Assembly (NCBI RefSeq): GCF_017848315.1
Contig: NZ_JAFKEC010000054.1
Span: 1-41,293 of the forward strand
Reading direction: 5' to 3'
Origin: Pseudomonas palmensis
Lineage (GTDB): Bacteria; Pseudomonadota; Gammaproteobacteria; Pseudomonadales; Pseudomonadaceae
DNA: 41,293 nt
A program made the position numbers and the translations under genes. The notes below the pieces were generated by a model that was not told the origin of the DNA, did not search any database, and saw only the letters and a program-made list of their open reading frames with translations. Shown one piece after another: positions 29,756 through 38,311 of the stretch. The number at the start of each line of letters is the position of its first letter. Positions within the stretch are counted from its first letter, which is position 1.

Positions 29756-32008
29756 ATGGAGTGGCAGGGGCTGCATGTACTCGCCGAACTTCCCGCAACC
29801 GGACAATTGCTCCTCGATTGCCGGCACAACCCTTACCTGGTGGCACTTGCCTACCTGGTCGCCTGCGCGGGCAGTTTCGCCACCCTCGACATCATCGAAC
29901 GCGTGGGCAATGCCGAGCACAGCGCCGCCCAACGTCAATGGCGCCTGCTCGGCACCTTCTGCCTGGCCTGCAGCGTGTGGGGCATGCACTTCATCGGCAT
30001 GCTCGCCTTCCAGGCCCCCCTCGAGGTGCACTACGACCTGGCCCTGACGGCCGTATCGCTGCTGCTGATGCTGCTCGCCGCCTGGAGTGCGATGAACCTG
30101 CTCGGCACACCCCAGCCGCGCCTGCACCAGCATGTGCTGGCGGCCATCGCCATCGGCCTGGGCATCGGCGCCATGCATTACACCGGCATGGCAGCCATGC
30201 GCTCCAACGCCTCGCAGTTCTACCGCGCCGACCTGCTGGCGAGTTCGGTGGTGGTCGCCTTCGGCGTCAGCCTGCTGGCGTTGCTGCTGACCCGCTACCG
30301 CCCGGCCCAGAGCAACTGGCCCAGGTACGTCGCCAGCCTGGTGATGGCCACCGGCATCATCGCCACCCATTTCACCGGCATGTGGGCCCTGACCCTGGTG
30401 CTGCCCGTGGACGCGCCGCTGCAGTTGCCGATCACCGACAACAGCCTGCACCTGAGCCTGGCCATCGCCTTCGTCGCCCTGCTGATCAGCGCCAGTTGCA
30501 TCAGCGCCGCCCTGTCGGACAAGAAGCTGCAGAGCAAGGAGCACGACCTGCGCCGGGTCAACATGCTGCTCAGCCAGCTGGACCAGGCACGGGTCTCGCT
30601 GCAACAGGCGGCGCACTACGATGCACTGACCAACCTGGTCAACCGTCGCGGTTTCAACCAGCTGTTCGCCGAGCGCCTGGCCGAACAGGCGGCCAGCGGC
30701 GGCATGCTGGCGGTGATGTTCCTGGACATCGACCACTTCAAGCGCATCAATGACAGCCTGGGCCATGACGCGGGGGACCAGTTGCTGCAGGTGATCGCCG
30801 CGCAGATCAAGAGCGCCACCCGCAGCCACGACGTGGTGGCCCGCTTCGGCGGCGACGAGTTCTGCATTCTGATCGGCCTGCACAACCGCGACGAGGCCCG
30901 CCACCTGGCGCAGCGCATCATGCACAAGGTCAAGGAACCGATCGACCTGAGCGGCCGGCGCATGGTGATGACCACCAGCATCGGCATCAGCGTGTTCCCC
31001 GACGATGGCGAAAGCTGCGACGAGCTGCTCAAGCACGCGGACCTGGCGCTGTATCAGTCCAAGGGCTGCGGGCGCAACAACCTGAACTTCTTCAGCAGCA
31101 ACCTGAAAACCCGCGCCACCCTGGAGCTGCAACTGGAGGAGGAGCTGCGCGTGGCCCTGCTCGAAGAACGCGGGCTGCGCATCCACTACCAGCCGATCTT
31201 CGACCTGGCCAGCGGCCAGGTGGCCAAGCTCGAAGCGCTGATCCGCTGGCAGCACCCGCAGCACGGCCTGCTCAGCCCCGACCGCTTCATCGGCATTGCC
31301 GAAGCCAACGGCCTGATCGGCGAGCTCGACCTGTGGGTGTTGCGCCGCGCCTGCCAGGACCTGGCGCAGCTGAGCCGCCATGGCTTCGACCAGCTCAAGG
31401 TCACCGTCAACTGCTCGGCGCTGACCCTGGGCCGCGAAGAACTCGTCAGCGAAGTGGAAGATGCGCTGTTCAGCGCGGGGCTGCCGGCCTGGCGCCTGGA
31501 AATGGAGGTGACCGAAAACGCGCTGATGGGCAACATCCACAACACCATCGCCCTGCTCAAGCGTATCCGGGCCAAGGGCGTTTCACTCTCGATCGACGAC
31601 TTCGGCACCGGCTACTCATCGCTGGCCTATCTCAAGCGCCTGCCGCTGGACACGCTGAAGATCGACCGCTCGTTCATCCAGGACATCCCCCACTCCGAGC
31701 AGGACATGGACATCGTGCAGGCCATCATCATCATGGCCCACACCCTGCACCTGAAGGTGGTGACCGAGGGAGTGGAAACCGTCGAGCAGTACCAGTTCCT
31801 GCGCCAGCAGGGCTGCGACTTTCTGCAGGGCTACCTGTTCAGCCGCCCGGTACCGATGGGCGAGCTGCACGCGGTGCTCGGCAGCCTCAACCAGTGCAGC
31901 GACCTGCCTATGGCTTGCGGCGAAACAGCTCGACCAGGGTTGCGGGATCCTTTTCCAGGTAACCCTGGCTGCCGTGCAAGCGCATCAGCTGCGCCGCCAG
32001 GCCGCTGA
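29756..32008 (+). CDS. MHYT-GGDEF-EAL cyclic di-GMP protein
   Basis: Membrane sensor of 750 residues with both cyclic di-GMP synthesis and breakdown domains. The N-terminal MHYT domain (about 27-245) has seven helices with the motifs GMHFIGM, AMHYTGM and HFTGMW, proposed to bind copper and sense oxygen, CO or NO. The GGDEF domain has GGDEF at 365-369 in an active form. The EAL domain (E493-A-L) has IEDFGTGYSSL-like DDFGTGYSSL and KIDRSFI motifs, so it is probably a bifunctional enzyme. The ATG at 29756 follows AGAGG by 7 bases. The last about 33 codons overlap the convergent dehydrogenase gene. Confidence 0.92.
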   Translation: MEWQGLHVLAELPATGQLLLDCRHNPYLVALAYLVACAGSFATLDIIERVGNAEHSAAQRQWRLLGTFCLACSVWGMHFIGMLAFQAPLEVHYDLALTAVSLLLMLLAAWSAMNLLGTPQPRLHQHVLAAIAIGLGIGAMHYTGMAAMRSNASQFYRADLLASSVVVAFGVSLLALLLTRYRPAQSNWPRYVASLVMATGIIATHFTGMWALTLVLPVDAPLQLPITDNSLHLSLAIAFVALLISASCISAALSDKKLQSKEHDLRRVNMLLSQLDQARVSLQQAAHYDALTNLVNRRGFNQLFAERLAEQAASGGMLAVMFLDIDHFKRINDSLGHDAGDQLLQVIAAQIKSATRSHDVVARFGGDEFCILIGLHNRDEARHLAQRIMHKVKEPIDLSGRRMVMTTSIGISVFPDDGESCDELLKHADLALYQSKGCGRNNLNFFSSNLKTRATLELQLEEELRVALLEERGLRIHYQPIFDLASGQVAKLEALIRWQHPQHGLLSPDRFIGIAEANGLIGELDLWVLRRACQDLAQLSRHGFDQLKVTVNCSALTLGREELVSEVEDALFSAGLPAWRLEMEVTENALMGNIHNTIALLKRIRAKGVSLSIDDFGTGYSSLAYLKRLPLDTLKIDRSFIQDIPHSEQDMDIVQAIIIMAHTLHLKVVTEGVETVEQYQFLRQQGCDFLQGYLFSRPVPMGELHAVLGSLNQCSDLPMACGETARPGLRDPFPGNPGCRASASAAPPGR

Positions 32009-32795
32009 TCGGGGTGGCCGAGCCCTGCTCGCGGGAAAACTTGACCGCCGTATCCAGGTCCTTGAGCAAGGTGCGCACGTGCCACTTCACCGGCTCGTAA
32101 CGCTGCTCGGCCATTTGCGGAGCCAGGATCTGCAGCGGCCTGGAGTCGGCGAAACCGCCCGCCAGGGCTTCGGCGATCAGGCTGGCATCCACCCCTGACT
32201 GTTCGGCCAGGGCCACCACCTCGGCAATCACCAGTGCGTTGCAGGCCACGATCATCTGGTTGCAGGCCTTGGTCACCTGCCCTGCCCCCACCGCACCCAT
32301 GTGCGTGACCCGCTGCCCCAGCACCTGGAGCACCGGGCGCACCCGCTCAAGATCGGCCGCCTCGCCGCCGACCATGATCGCCAGGCTGCCGGCCTCGGCG
32401 CCCTGGGTGCCGCCCGACACCGGTGCATCCAGCCAGTGCATGCCGCAGGCCTGCCTCAGCTGTGCGGCCATTTGCCGCGTGGCGCCGGGCTCCAGGCTGG
32501 AAAAATCCACCAGCAGCTGCCCGGCCGCGCCGCCTGCGGCGATACCGTCGTCACCGAACACCACCTCGTGCACCACCTGGGTGTCGGCCAGGCACAGCAT
32601 CACCACGTCCGCCGCCGCGCAGAGCTCTGCCGGGCTGTTCGCCTGGCTTGCCCCGGCGGCCACCAGTGGCGCGCACTTGTCCGATGAACGGTTCCATACG
32701 GTCAACGGAAAACCGGCCGCCAGCAGGCGCCGACACATGGGCAACCCCATCAGTCCGATACCGGCGAACCCCAGCGAAGGTAGTGCAATGCTCAT
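31908..32795 (-). CDS. Beta-hydroxyacid dehydrogenase (GarR/MmsB-like)
   Basis: NAD(P)-dependent oxidoreductase of 295 residues in the 3-hydroxyisobutyrate/tartronate semialdehyde reductase family. The cofactor motif is GFAGIGLMGLPM (about 9-20). The substrate motif DAPVSGGT sits at 123-130, and catalytic K176 is in GQVTKACNQ. The C-terminal helical domain is normal. The ATG at 32795 follows CAGGAG by 6 bases; a start at 32810 is less likely. Substrate not resolved between hydroxyisobutyrate, tartronate semialdehyde and relatives. It is divergent from the tubulin-like gene. Confidence 0.88.
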   Translation of the reverse strand: MSIALPSLGFAGIGLMGLPMCRRLLAAGFPLTVWNRSSDKCAPLVAAGASQANSPAELCAAADVVMLCLADTQVVHEVVFGDDGIAAGGAAGQLLVDFSSLEPGATRQMAAQLRQACGMHWLDAPVSGGTQGAEAGSLAIMVGGEAADLERVRPVLQVLGQRVTHMGAVGAGQVTKACNQMIVACNALVIAEVVALAEQSGVDASLIAEALAGGFADSRPLQILAPQMAEQRYEPVKWHVRTLLKDLDTAVKFSREQGSATPISGLAAQLMRLHGSQGYLEKDPATLVELFRRKP

Positions 32796-32860
32796 GACAG
32801 CTCCTGGCAAATTAAAGAAGTTGGCGATGCGGACGATTCAGTTCTCAGACGTGACAGGAA

Positions 32861-32892
32861 AACCCTTAGAGGGTTATAGGGCAGGACCCTAT
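32861..32892. promoter_or_regulatory. Tandem inverted repeats upstream of the tubulin-like gene
   Basis: AACCCT-TAG-AGGGTT (32861-32875) is directly followed by ATAGGG-CAGGA-CCCTAT (32876-32892). Both are perfect inverted repeats, and the right arm of the first plus the left arm of the second give AGGGTT-ATAGGG. They sit 66 bases from the dehydrogenase start codon and 102 bases from the tubulin-like start. Candidate operator array or leader hairpins. Confidence 0.45.
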
Positions 32893-32993
32893 CGCTCACG
32901 CCAAAGGCGCACTGATACAGTCGCGAAACTTATCCCGTGATGGCTCGATGATATCGACTTTTACCAGCCGTCCACCCAGGCAAATGGCGCAAA

Positions 32994-35180
32994 ATGACCT
33001 CAAAGAATACTTCTGCCACCGCGGTTTCCGAGCTGATGTCATCCTCCACCGCGCTCACCGCCCCGGCGCCTCGAGAATACTACAGCCCGCGCGCGGCTAC
33101 GCCGCAGCAGTACCTGTATTACACCGAGACCGATATCCAGCGCATCCTGGACAACCTCGACGGCCTGCGCGACCTGGTGTTCCCGCCCAGTGTGCATGTC
33201 GAAGATGACACCCAGTTGCGCCTGGACCAGCAGTTCCCTTCGGTGTGCCTGATCGGCCTGGGTCGTTGCGGTTCGAACATTGCCCTGGATGTGGCGGAGC
33301 TGGTGTACAACGCCCGCACCTTCTACCTCAACGAATTCAACAACGAAGACCGCCACGCCGGCGAGCAGCCCTACAGCCCGGGCCGCTGGATCCGCAACAA
33401 CCTGCGCCTGGTGCAGAACAAGGGCGCCAAGCCGGTGTTCCTGGTGGAACCGCTGGTGATGCTGGGCGACCTGGACAAGGATATCGCCGGGCGCATCCGT
33501 TTTTCGCGCAAGGGCGAGAAGAGCGGCTTTCTGCGCGACTACAGCAAGATGAAGATCATGGACCTGTCCGAGGTGCATGCGGGCGGCGCCGGCAACGCGC
33601 CGATCCTGGGCCAGTACCTGGCCAAGATCATCCTCAACAAGGAAACCCAGCGCTTCTCCAGTGCCGACTGGAAGCTGATCCACTCGTACCTGATCGACTC
33701 GTGCGGCATCAAGGCCAACCAGTCGCGCCTGTACTTCTACATCTTCAGCGCCGGTGGCGGTACCGGCTCGGGCATGGCTTCGGAGTTCGGCCTGGCCCAG
33801 CAGTTCTCGTACATGAACAAGACGTTCGACACCAAGCCGGCCGACGAGAACGACACCAAGAGCGGGCACTCCTTCGTCTTCGAGCCGATCTTCACCAGCG
33901 GCATCTGCGTGCTGCCGAACATCTCCGACCACCGCAGCGAGATGTCCGAGGCACTGCACATCAACGCCGGCCGCCTGCTGTGCAAGTACCTGTCGGAGGA
34001 ATGGGACTTCTCGTACAACTTCGACAACGAGGACAGCAGCGAAGCCAGCGTGATGGGGCGTATCCGTCCGTGGAACGCGATGATGCTGATCTCCAACGAC
34101 ATCATGCGCTATGCCGAGGAGAACGATGACGGCAACATCCAGGACATTGACGTCAATGCCATGGAGAAGCACGCCAACCAGTACATCTCGCAGCAGATCT
34201 TCAACATCCTCACCGCCCAGGCGGTGACCACCGACTACGACCAGAACTACTTCCGGCGCGCCGGCATCGACATCGGCGAGACCATCCGCCTGGATGCCAA
34301 CGACCTGTTCATGAGCCTGGCCGGCCCGGTGGCCATCGCCTACGCCGAATCGGTAGTGCCCGAGCAGCCGGCGCCAGGCAACGACAAGTTCAAGGTGTTC
34401 GAGAAAGAGAAGCCGCAGCTCAACATCGACGACCTGTTCTTCCGCTCCATCGACCTGCCGCACTTCAACAAGGTGACCCAGGCGATCGAGGGCATCAGCC
34501 TGCTGCCGATCGAGTCCAAGCGCTATCGCGCGGCCCTGGAGCAGTACAAGACCTCCGGCTACGACGCCGCGGCGCTGCATGACCTGCACTTCTTCAAGAA
34601 CTGCTCGTCGGTGGTGTCGATCGTGTCCCTGCCCAAGGACTACAAGCTCTCGTACATGGACCTGAACCGGCTCAAGACCCACCTCAACAGCCTGTTCCCC
34701 AACACCACGCTCAAGCGCTACGCGCTGGTGATCGGCGCCTCGGCCAACCTGTCGCTGACCACCCTGATCGCCAAGAGCCCGTGCCTGTCGGACGACTTCC
34801 TGACCCTGATCGTGGCGTTCATCAAGCGCTGTTTCGCGCGCACCCCGTACCGTTTCGACGACACGCTGGACAACGCCATCCTCGACTTCATCACCCGTGA
34901 GGAATTCGACGAGGACCGTATCGACGACCTGCTCAACGAGTTCGAGAACCCGGCCAAGATCCTCGATACCAACTGGTACGCGATCAAGCCGATGTACGAG
35001 AAGAAGTACCGCGAGCTGATCAACGACAAGAGCAAGTTCGTGTCGATCAACGATATCCGCCTGTCACGCGAGTGCGTGAAGAAGGCGGTGAAGTACCTGC
35101 GCGAGATCTACCGTCACCGCATCGGCAAGACGCGGGTGATTTCGCTCAACAGCCATACGGGCAAGACAGACTACGAGTAA
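32994..35180 (+). CDS. FtsZ/tubulin-superfamily GTPase
   Basis: Protein of 728 residues with the nucleotide-binding loops of the FtsZ/tubulin fold in the right order. T1 is GLGRCGSN (88-95), like FtsZ GxGGGGxN. T3 is AGGAGNAP (196-203), like FtsZ GAGANP. T4 is the signature GGGTGSG (254-260). T6 is SND (N368-D369). T7 is LDAND (D434-x-x-D437), like FtsZ NVDFAD, with both acidic residues that catalyse GTP hydrolysis in the neighbouring subunit. It therefore probably binds GTP and may polymerise. The rest (about 440-728) is unassigned and longer than FtsZ. Similar proteins are grouped as 'tubulin-like'. It is monocistronic, with no partner gene adjacent. Cellular role unknown. Confidence 0.82.
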   Translation: MTSKNTSATAVSELMSSSTALTAPAPREYYSPRAATPQQYLYYTETDIQRILDNLDGLRDLVFPPSVHVEDDTQLRLDQQFPSVCLIGLGRCGSNIALDVAELVYNARTFYLNEFNNEDRHAGEQPYSPGRWIRNNLRLVQNKGAKPVFLVEPLVMLGDLDKDIAGRIRFSRKGEKSGFLRDYSKMKIMDLSEVHAGGAGNAPILGQYLAKIILNKETQRFSSADWKLIHSYLIDSCGIKANQSRLYFYIFSAGGGTGSGMASEFGLAQQFSYMNKTFDTKPADENDTKSGHSFVFEPIFTSGICVLPNISDHRSEMSEALHINAGRLLCKYLSEEWDFSYNFDNEDSSEASVMGRIRPWNAMMLISNDIMRYAEENDDGNIQDIDVNAMEKHANQYISQQIFNILTAQAVTTDYDQNYFRRAGIDIGETIRLDANDLFMSLAGPVAIAYAESVVPEQPAPGNDKFKVFEKEKPQLNIDDLFFRSIDLPHFNKVTQAIEGISLLPIESKRYRAALEQYKTSGYDAAALHDLHFFKNCSSVVSIVSLPKDYKLSYMDLNRLKTHLNSLFPNTTLKRYALVIGASANLSLTTLIAKSPCLSDDFLTLIVAFIKRCFARTPYRFDDTLDNAILDFITREEFDEDRIDDLLNEFENPAKILDTNWYAIKPMYEKKYRELINDKSKFVSINDIRLSRECVKKAVKYLREIYRHRIGKTRVISLNSHTGKTDYE

Positions 35181-35201
35181 TCTGCGCGGCGGCTTTGCGG
35201 C

Positions 35202-35269
35202 CATCGCGGGTCAAGCCCGCTCCCACCAAGGTCTCCACCAACCTGTGGGAGCGGGCTTGACCCGCGATG
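35202..35269. repeat. REP pair in inverted orientation
   Basis: Arms 35202-35227 and 35244-35269 are inverted copies with one mismatch and belong to the same 26-base family as the pair at 9189-9257. The pair follows the tubulin-like gene and may end or stabilise its transcript. Confidence 0.85.
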
Positions 35270-35384
35270 AGGCAAGAACTGTTACCGCGTTTTTTGAACC
35301 CCTGCCCCACTGTTACCAACAACCACCCCGCCTGAACGCCCTCGCGCACCAAAATCTTCCGGCTGTTCGTTTTTGCGCACCAGA

Positions 35385-35690
35385 TCAGGGCGCGGGCTTT
35401 TTCTGAATCACGATAAACGGCGAAACCACCACTGCCCAGATCGACGCAATCGTGTGCGAAAGGTCTAGCGCCTGCTCGGCAGTCACCGGCACGACCGTGC
35501 CATCATTTCGCCATTTTTCCACGGTTTCACTGCGGTTTTCGGCCATTGCCGACGCCACCTCGATCAGGTCCAGCGACGGGTCGACCCAAATCAGGTCACC
35601 CTTGGCCCAAAAACGCTCCAGCGCTTTCCACTCGATGATTGCAGTCTCGCCGAGCAATTTGGCATAGAGGGTGCTTGGTTGATCTGTCAT
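35385..35690 (-). CDS. DUF2288 family protein
   Basis: Protein of 101 residues. The LLGETAIIEWKALERFWAKGDLIWVDPSLDLIEVASAMAENRSETVEKW pattern is typical of the DUF2288 family (about 100 residues, proteobacterial). Function not known. The ATG at 35690 follows TAGGAACC. It converges with the tubulin-like gene; a REP pair separates them. Confidence 0.75.
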   Translation of the reverse strand: MTDQPSTLYAKLLGETAIIEWKALERFWAKGDLIWVDPSLDLIEVASAMAENRSETVEKWRNDGTVVPVTAEQALDLSHTIASIWAVVVSPFIVIQKKPAP

Positions 35691-35910
35691 GGGTTCCTAC
35701 CAGAAATAATTCGACCACTGAAAGGTCGCTATTTTTGCAGAAAAACCCAGTTTCAAATAAGTAATTGATCGACAAGGCCATGAAGATCACGCCCCGCCGC
35801 AGCATGCTGGCAAATTGGCGGCGCCTTTATGTAACTTTCTGTCGATTAGGCGACACCCCCGGATTTTGCCCCGAAAAGCCCGCTTTTCAATCGATCAAGC
35901 GGCGCTCTAC

Positions 35911-35926
35911 ACTGTACCGGTACAGT
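35911..35926. promoter_or_regulatory. Perfect palindrome upstream of livK
   Basis: ACTGTACCGGTACAGT is a perfect 16-base palindrome 120 bases before the livK start codon. It is suitable for a TetR- or MarR-type dimer. It is not a LexA box, since the CTGT and ACAG halves are only 6 bases apart rather than 8. The rest of 35691-36045 holds small hairpins, such as CCTGG-GCA-CCAGG at 36000-36012, but no clear gene. Confidence 0.45.
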
Positions 35927-36045
35927 TGCCAGGGCATTTTGCGGGGGAACACGGGAAAGGCGGGACGGCGTGGCCGTCACGGTATCCCGGTCCGTAGCCC
36001 TGGGCACCAGGACTATAAAAATTACAACAGAATGAGTGGAGCACT

Positions 36046-37164
36046 ATGAGTAAGCAGATTTCCAAGCTGTTCGCCGCAATGGTTCTGGCCGGGGTTGCCA
36101 GCCATGCAGTTGCCGCCGATACCATCAAGATCGGCATCGCCGGCCCGAAGACCGGTCCGGTTACTCAATACGGTGACATGCAGTTCATCGGTGCAAAACA
36201 GGCCATCAAGGACATCAACGCCAAGGGCGGCGTTGACGGCAAGATGCTCGAAGCCAAGGAATACGACGACGCCTGCGACCCTAAACAGGCCGTGGCAGTC
36301 GCCAACAAAGTGGTCAACGATGGCGTCAAGTTCGTGGTCGGCCACCTGTGCTCCAGCTCCACTCAACCAGCGTCCGACATCTATGAAGATGAAGGCGTGA
36401 TCATGATCACCCCGGCTGCCACCAGCCCGGAAATCACCTCCCGCGGCTACAAGCTGATCTTCCGTACCATCGGCCTGGACAGCGCCCAGGGCCCGGCCGC
36501 CGGCAACTACATCGCCGACCACGTCAAGCCCAAGGTGGTTGCGGTACTGCACGACAAGCAGCAGTACGGTGAAGGCATCGCCACCGCGGTCAAGCAGACC
36601 CTGGAAGGCAAAGGCACCAAGGTTGCCGTGTTCGAAGGCCTGAACGCCGGCGACAAGGACTTCTCCTCGATCATCCAGAAGCTCAAGCAAGCCAACGTCG
36701 ACTTCGTGTACTACGGCGGCTACCACCCAGAGCTGGGCCTGATCCTGCGCCAGGCTCAGGAAAAAGGCCTGAAGGCCAAGTTCATGGGCCCAGAGGGCGT
36801 GGGCAACGACTCGATCTCGCAGATCGCCCAGGGCGCTTCCGAAGGCCTGCTGGTAACCCTGCCCAAGTCGTTCGACGCCGACCCTGCGAACAAGGCCATC
36901 GTCGACGCCATCAAGGCTGACGGCAAGGACCCGAGCGGTCCGTTCGTGTTCCCGGCCTACTCGGCGGTGGAGCTGATCGCCGAAGGCATCAAGGCGGCCA
37001 AGAGCGAAGACACCGACAAGGTCGCACAGGCCCTGCACACCGGCACCTTCAAGACCCCTACCGGCGACTTGTCCTATGACAAGAACGGCGACCTGAAGGA
37101 CTTCAAGTTCGTCGTCTACGAATGGCATTTCGGCAAACCTAAAACCGAAGTTTCCCCTCAGTAA
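36046..37164 (+). CDS. livK: Branched-chain amino acid ABC transporter, substrate-binding protein
   Basis: Periplasmic binding protein (BraC/LivK) for leucine, isoleucine and valine, 372 residues. The signal peptide is MSKQISKLFAAMVLAGVASH, cleaved after AVA near 23. The mature protein begins ADTIKIGIAGPKTGPVTQYGD, the family signature, and continues with KEYDDACDPKQAV and VVGHLCSSST, whose two cysteines form the disulfide known in LIV-binding proteins. The ATG follows GTGGAGC by 4 bases. A terminator hairpin separates it from the permease genes, so the binding protein is made in excess over the membrane parts. Confidence 0.95.
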   Translation: MSKQISKLFAAMVLAGVASHAVAADTIKIGIAGPKTGPVTQYGDMQFIGAKQAIKDINAKGGVDGKMLEAKEYDDACDPKQAVAVANKVVNDGVKFVVGHLCSSSTQPASDIYEDEGVIMITPAATSPEITSRGYKLIFRTIGLDSAQGPAAGNYIADHVKPKVVAVLHDKQQYGEGIATAVKQTLEGKGTKVAVFEGLNAGDKDFSSIIQKLKQANVDFVYYGGYHPELGLILRQAQEKGLKAKFMGPEGVGNDSISQIAQGASEGLLVTLPKSFDADPANKAIVDAIKADGKDPSGPFVFPAYSAVELIAEGIKAAKSEDTDKVAQALHTGTFKTPTGDLSYDKNGDLKDFKFVVYEWHFGKPKTEVSPQ

Positions 37165-37184
37165 TCCCGTCACTCCATGACTAC

Positions 37185-37216
37185 AAGCCCACTGTGCGAG
37201 CAGTGGGCTTTGTTTT
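37185..37216 (+). terminator. Attenuating terminator between livK and livH
   Basis: AAGCCCACTG and CAGTGGGCTT form a perfect 10-bp stem with a 6-base loop, followed by TGTTTT. Partial read-through would supply the permease and ATPase genes. The remaining interval 37217-37387 has no gene; livH has an AGGAGCGCTGTA ribosome site. Confidence 0.85.
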
Positions 37217-37387
37217 ACGAGGTTCATGGGCCTGATTCCCGCGATCCGGGAGCAGGTTCACCTGAAAATCTTAAAACCGTCACCAGCGGTTCGCTGGCAG
37301 TGCCTGTGCGAAGTGGCCTCAGACCACAAGCCGGGACGGGCGCAAGCCCACCAGTGAAATGCGTATCGGGTTTTTAGGAGCGCTGTA

Positions 37388-38311
37388 ATGCCTGAGATCT
37401 ATCACTTCTTCCAACAGCTGGTTAATGGCCTGACCATTGGCAGCACCTATGCCTTGATAGCCATTGGCTACACAATGGTTTACGGCATCATTGGAATGAT
37501 CAACTTCGCCCACGGCGAGGTGTACATGATCGGTTCCTACGTGGCCTTCATCGCCCTTGCCGGGCTGGCCATGATGGGCATCGACTCACTGCCGATACTG
37601 ATGACCGCCGCGTTCATCGCGACCATCGTGGTCACCAGCGCCTATGGCTACAGCATCGAACGGGTCGCCTACCGCCCCTTGCGCAACAGCAACCGGCTGA
37701 TCCCGCTGATCTCTGCCATCGGCATGTCGATTTTCCTGCAGAACACTGTCTTGCTTGCCCAGGATTCCAAGGACAAGTCGATCCCCAACCTGATTCCGGG
37801 GAGCATCTCCTTCGGGCCGGGCGGCGCCGAGGAAGTCCTGATTTCCTACATGCAGATCCTGGTTTTCGTCGTCACCCTGGTGGCCATGACCGGGCTGACC
37901 CTGTTCATCTCGCGTTCACGCCTGGGCCGCGCCTGTCGCGCCTGTGCCGAAGACATCAAGATGGCCAACCTGCTGGGTATCAACACCAACAACATCATCG
38001 CCCTGACCTTCGTGATCGGTGCGGCCCTGGCGGCCGTGGCAGCGGTACTGCTGAGCATGCAGTACGGCGTGATCAACCCCAACGCCGGCTTCCTGGTGGG
38101 CCTGAAGGCCTTTACCGCGGCGGTACTGGGTGGCATCGGCAGCATTCCGGGCGCCATGCTCGGCGGGCTGGTGCTGGGCGTGGCCGAGGCCTTTGGCGCC
38201 GATATCTTCGGTGACCAGTACAAGGACGTGGTGGCATTCGGTCTTCTGGTTCTGGTGTTGTTGTTCCGTCCGACCGGCATCCTGGGCCGTCCGGAGGTCG
38301 AGAAAGTATGA
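37388..38311 (+). CDS. livH: Branched-chain amino acid ABC transporter, permease LivH/BraD
   Basis: Inner-membrane permease of 307 residues with about eight helices. The N-terminal QQLVNGLTIGSTYALIAIGYTMVYGIIGMINFAHG is the LivH family start. The EAA-like loop RACAEDIKMANLLGINTNNIIALTFVIGAALAA contacts the ATPases. The ATG at 37388 follows AGGAG. The stop overlaps the livM start (ATGA). With LivM it forms the translocation channel. Confidence 0.96.
   Translation: MPEIYHFFQQLVNGLTIGSTYALIAIGYTMVYGIIGMINFAHGEVYMIGSYVAFIALAGLAMMGIDSLPILMTAAFIATIVVTSAYGYSIERVAYRPLRNSNRLIPLISAIGMSIFLQNTVLLAQDSKDKSIPNLIPGSISFGPGGAEEVLISYMQILVFVVTLVAMTGLTLFISRSRLGRACRACAEDIKMANLLGINTNNIIALTFVIGAALAAVAAVLLSMQYGVINPNAGFLVGLKAFTAAVLGGIGSIPGAMLGGLVLGVAEAFGADIFGDQYKDVVAFGLLVLVLLFRPTGILGRPEVEKV

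Noticed and set aside
34654..34671. SYMDLN segment of the tubulin-like protein as the T7 loop
   Set aside because: Only one acidic residue and wrong order relative to T6; the LDAND segment at D434-D437 has both acids and lies where T7 should be.
35911..35926. LexA (SOS) box reading of the livK palindrome
   Set aside because: The CTGT and ACAG halves are separated by 6 bases, while LexA boxes need 8.
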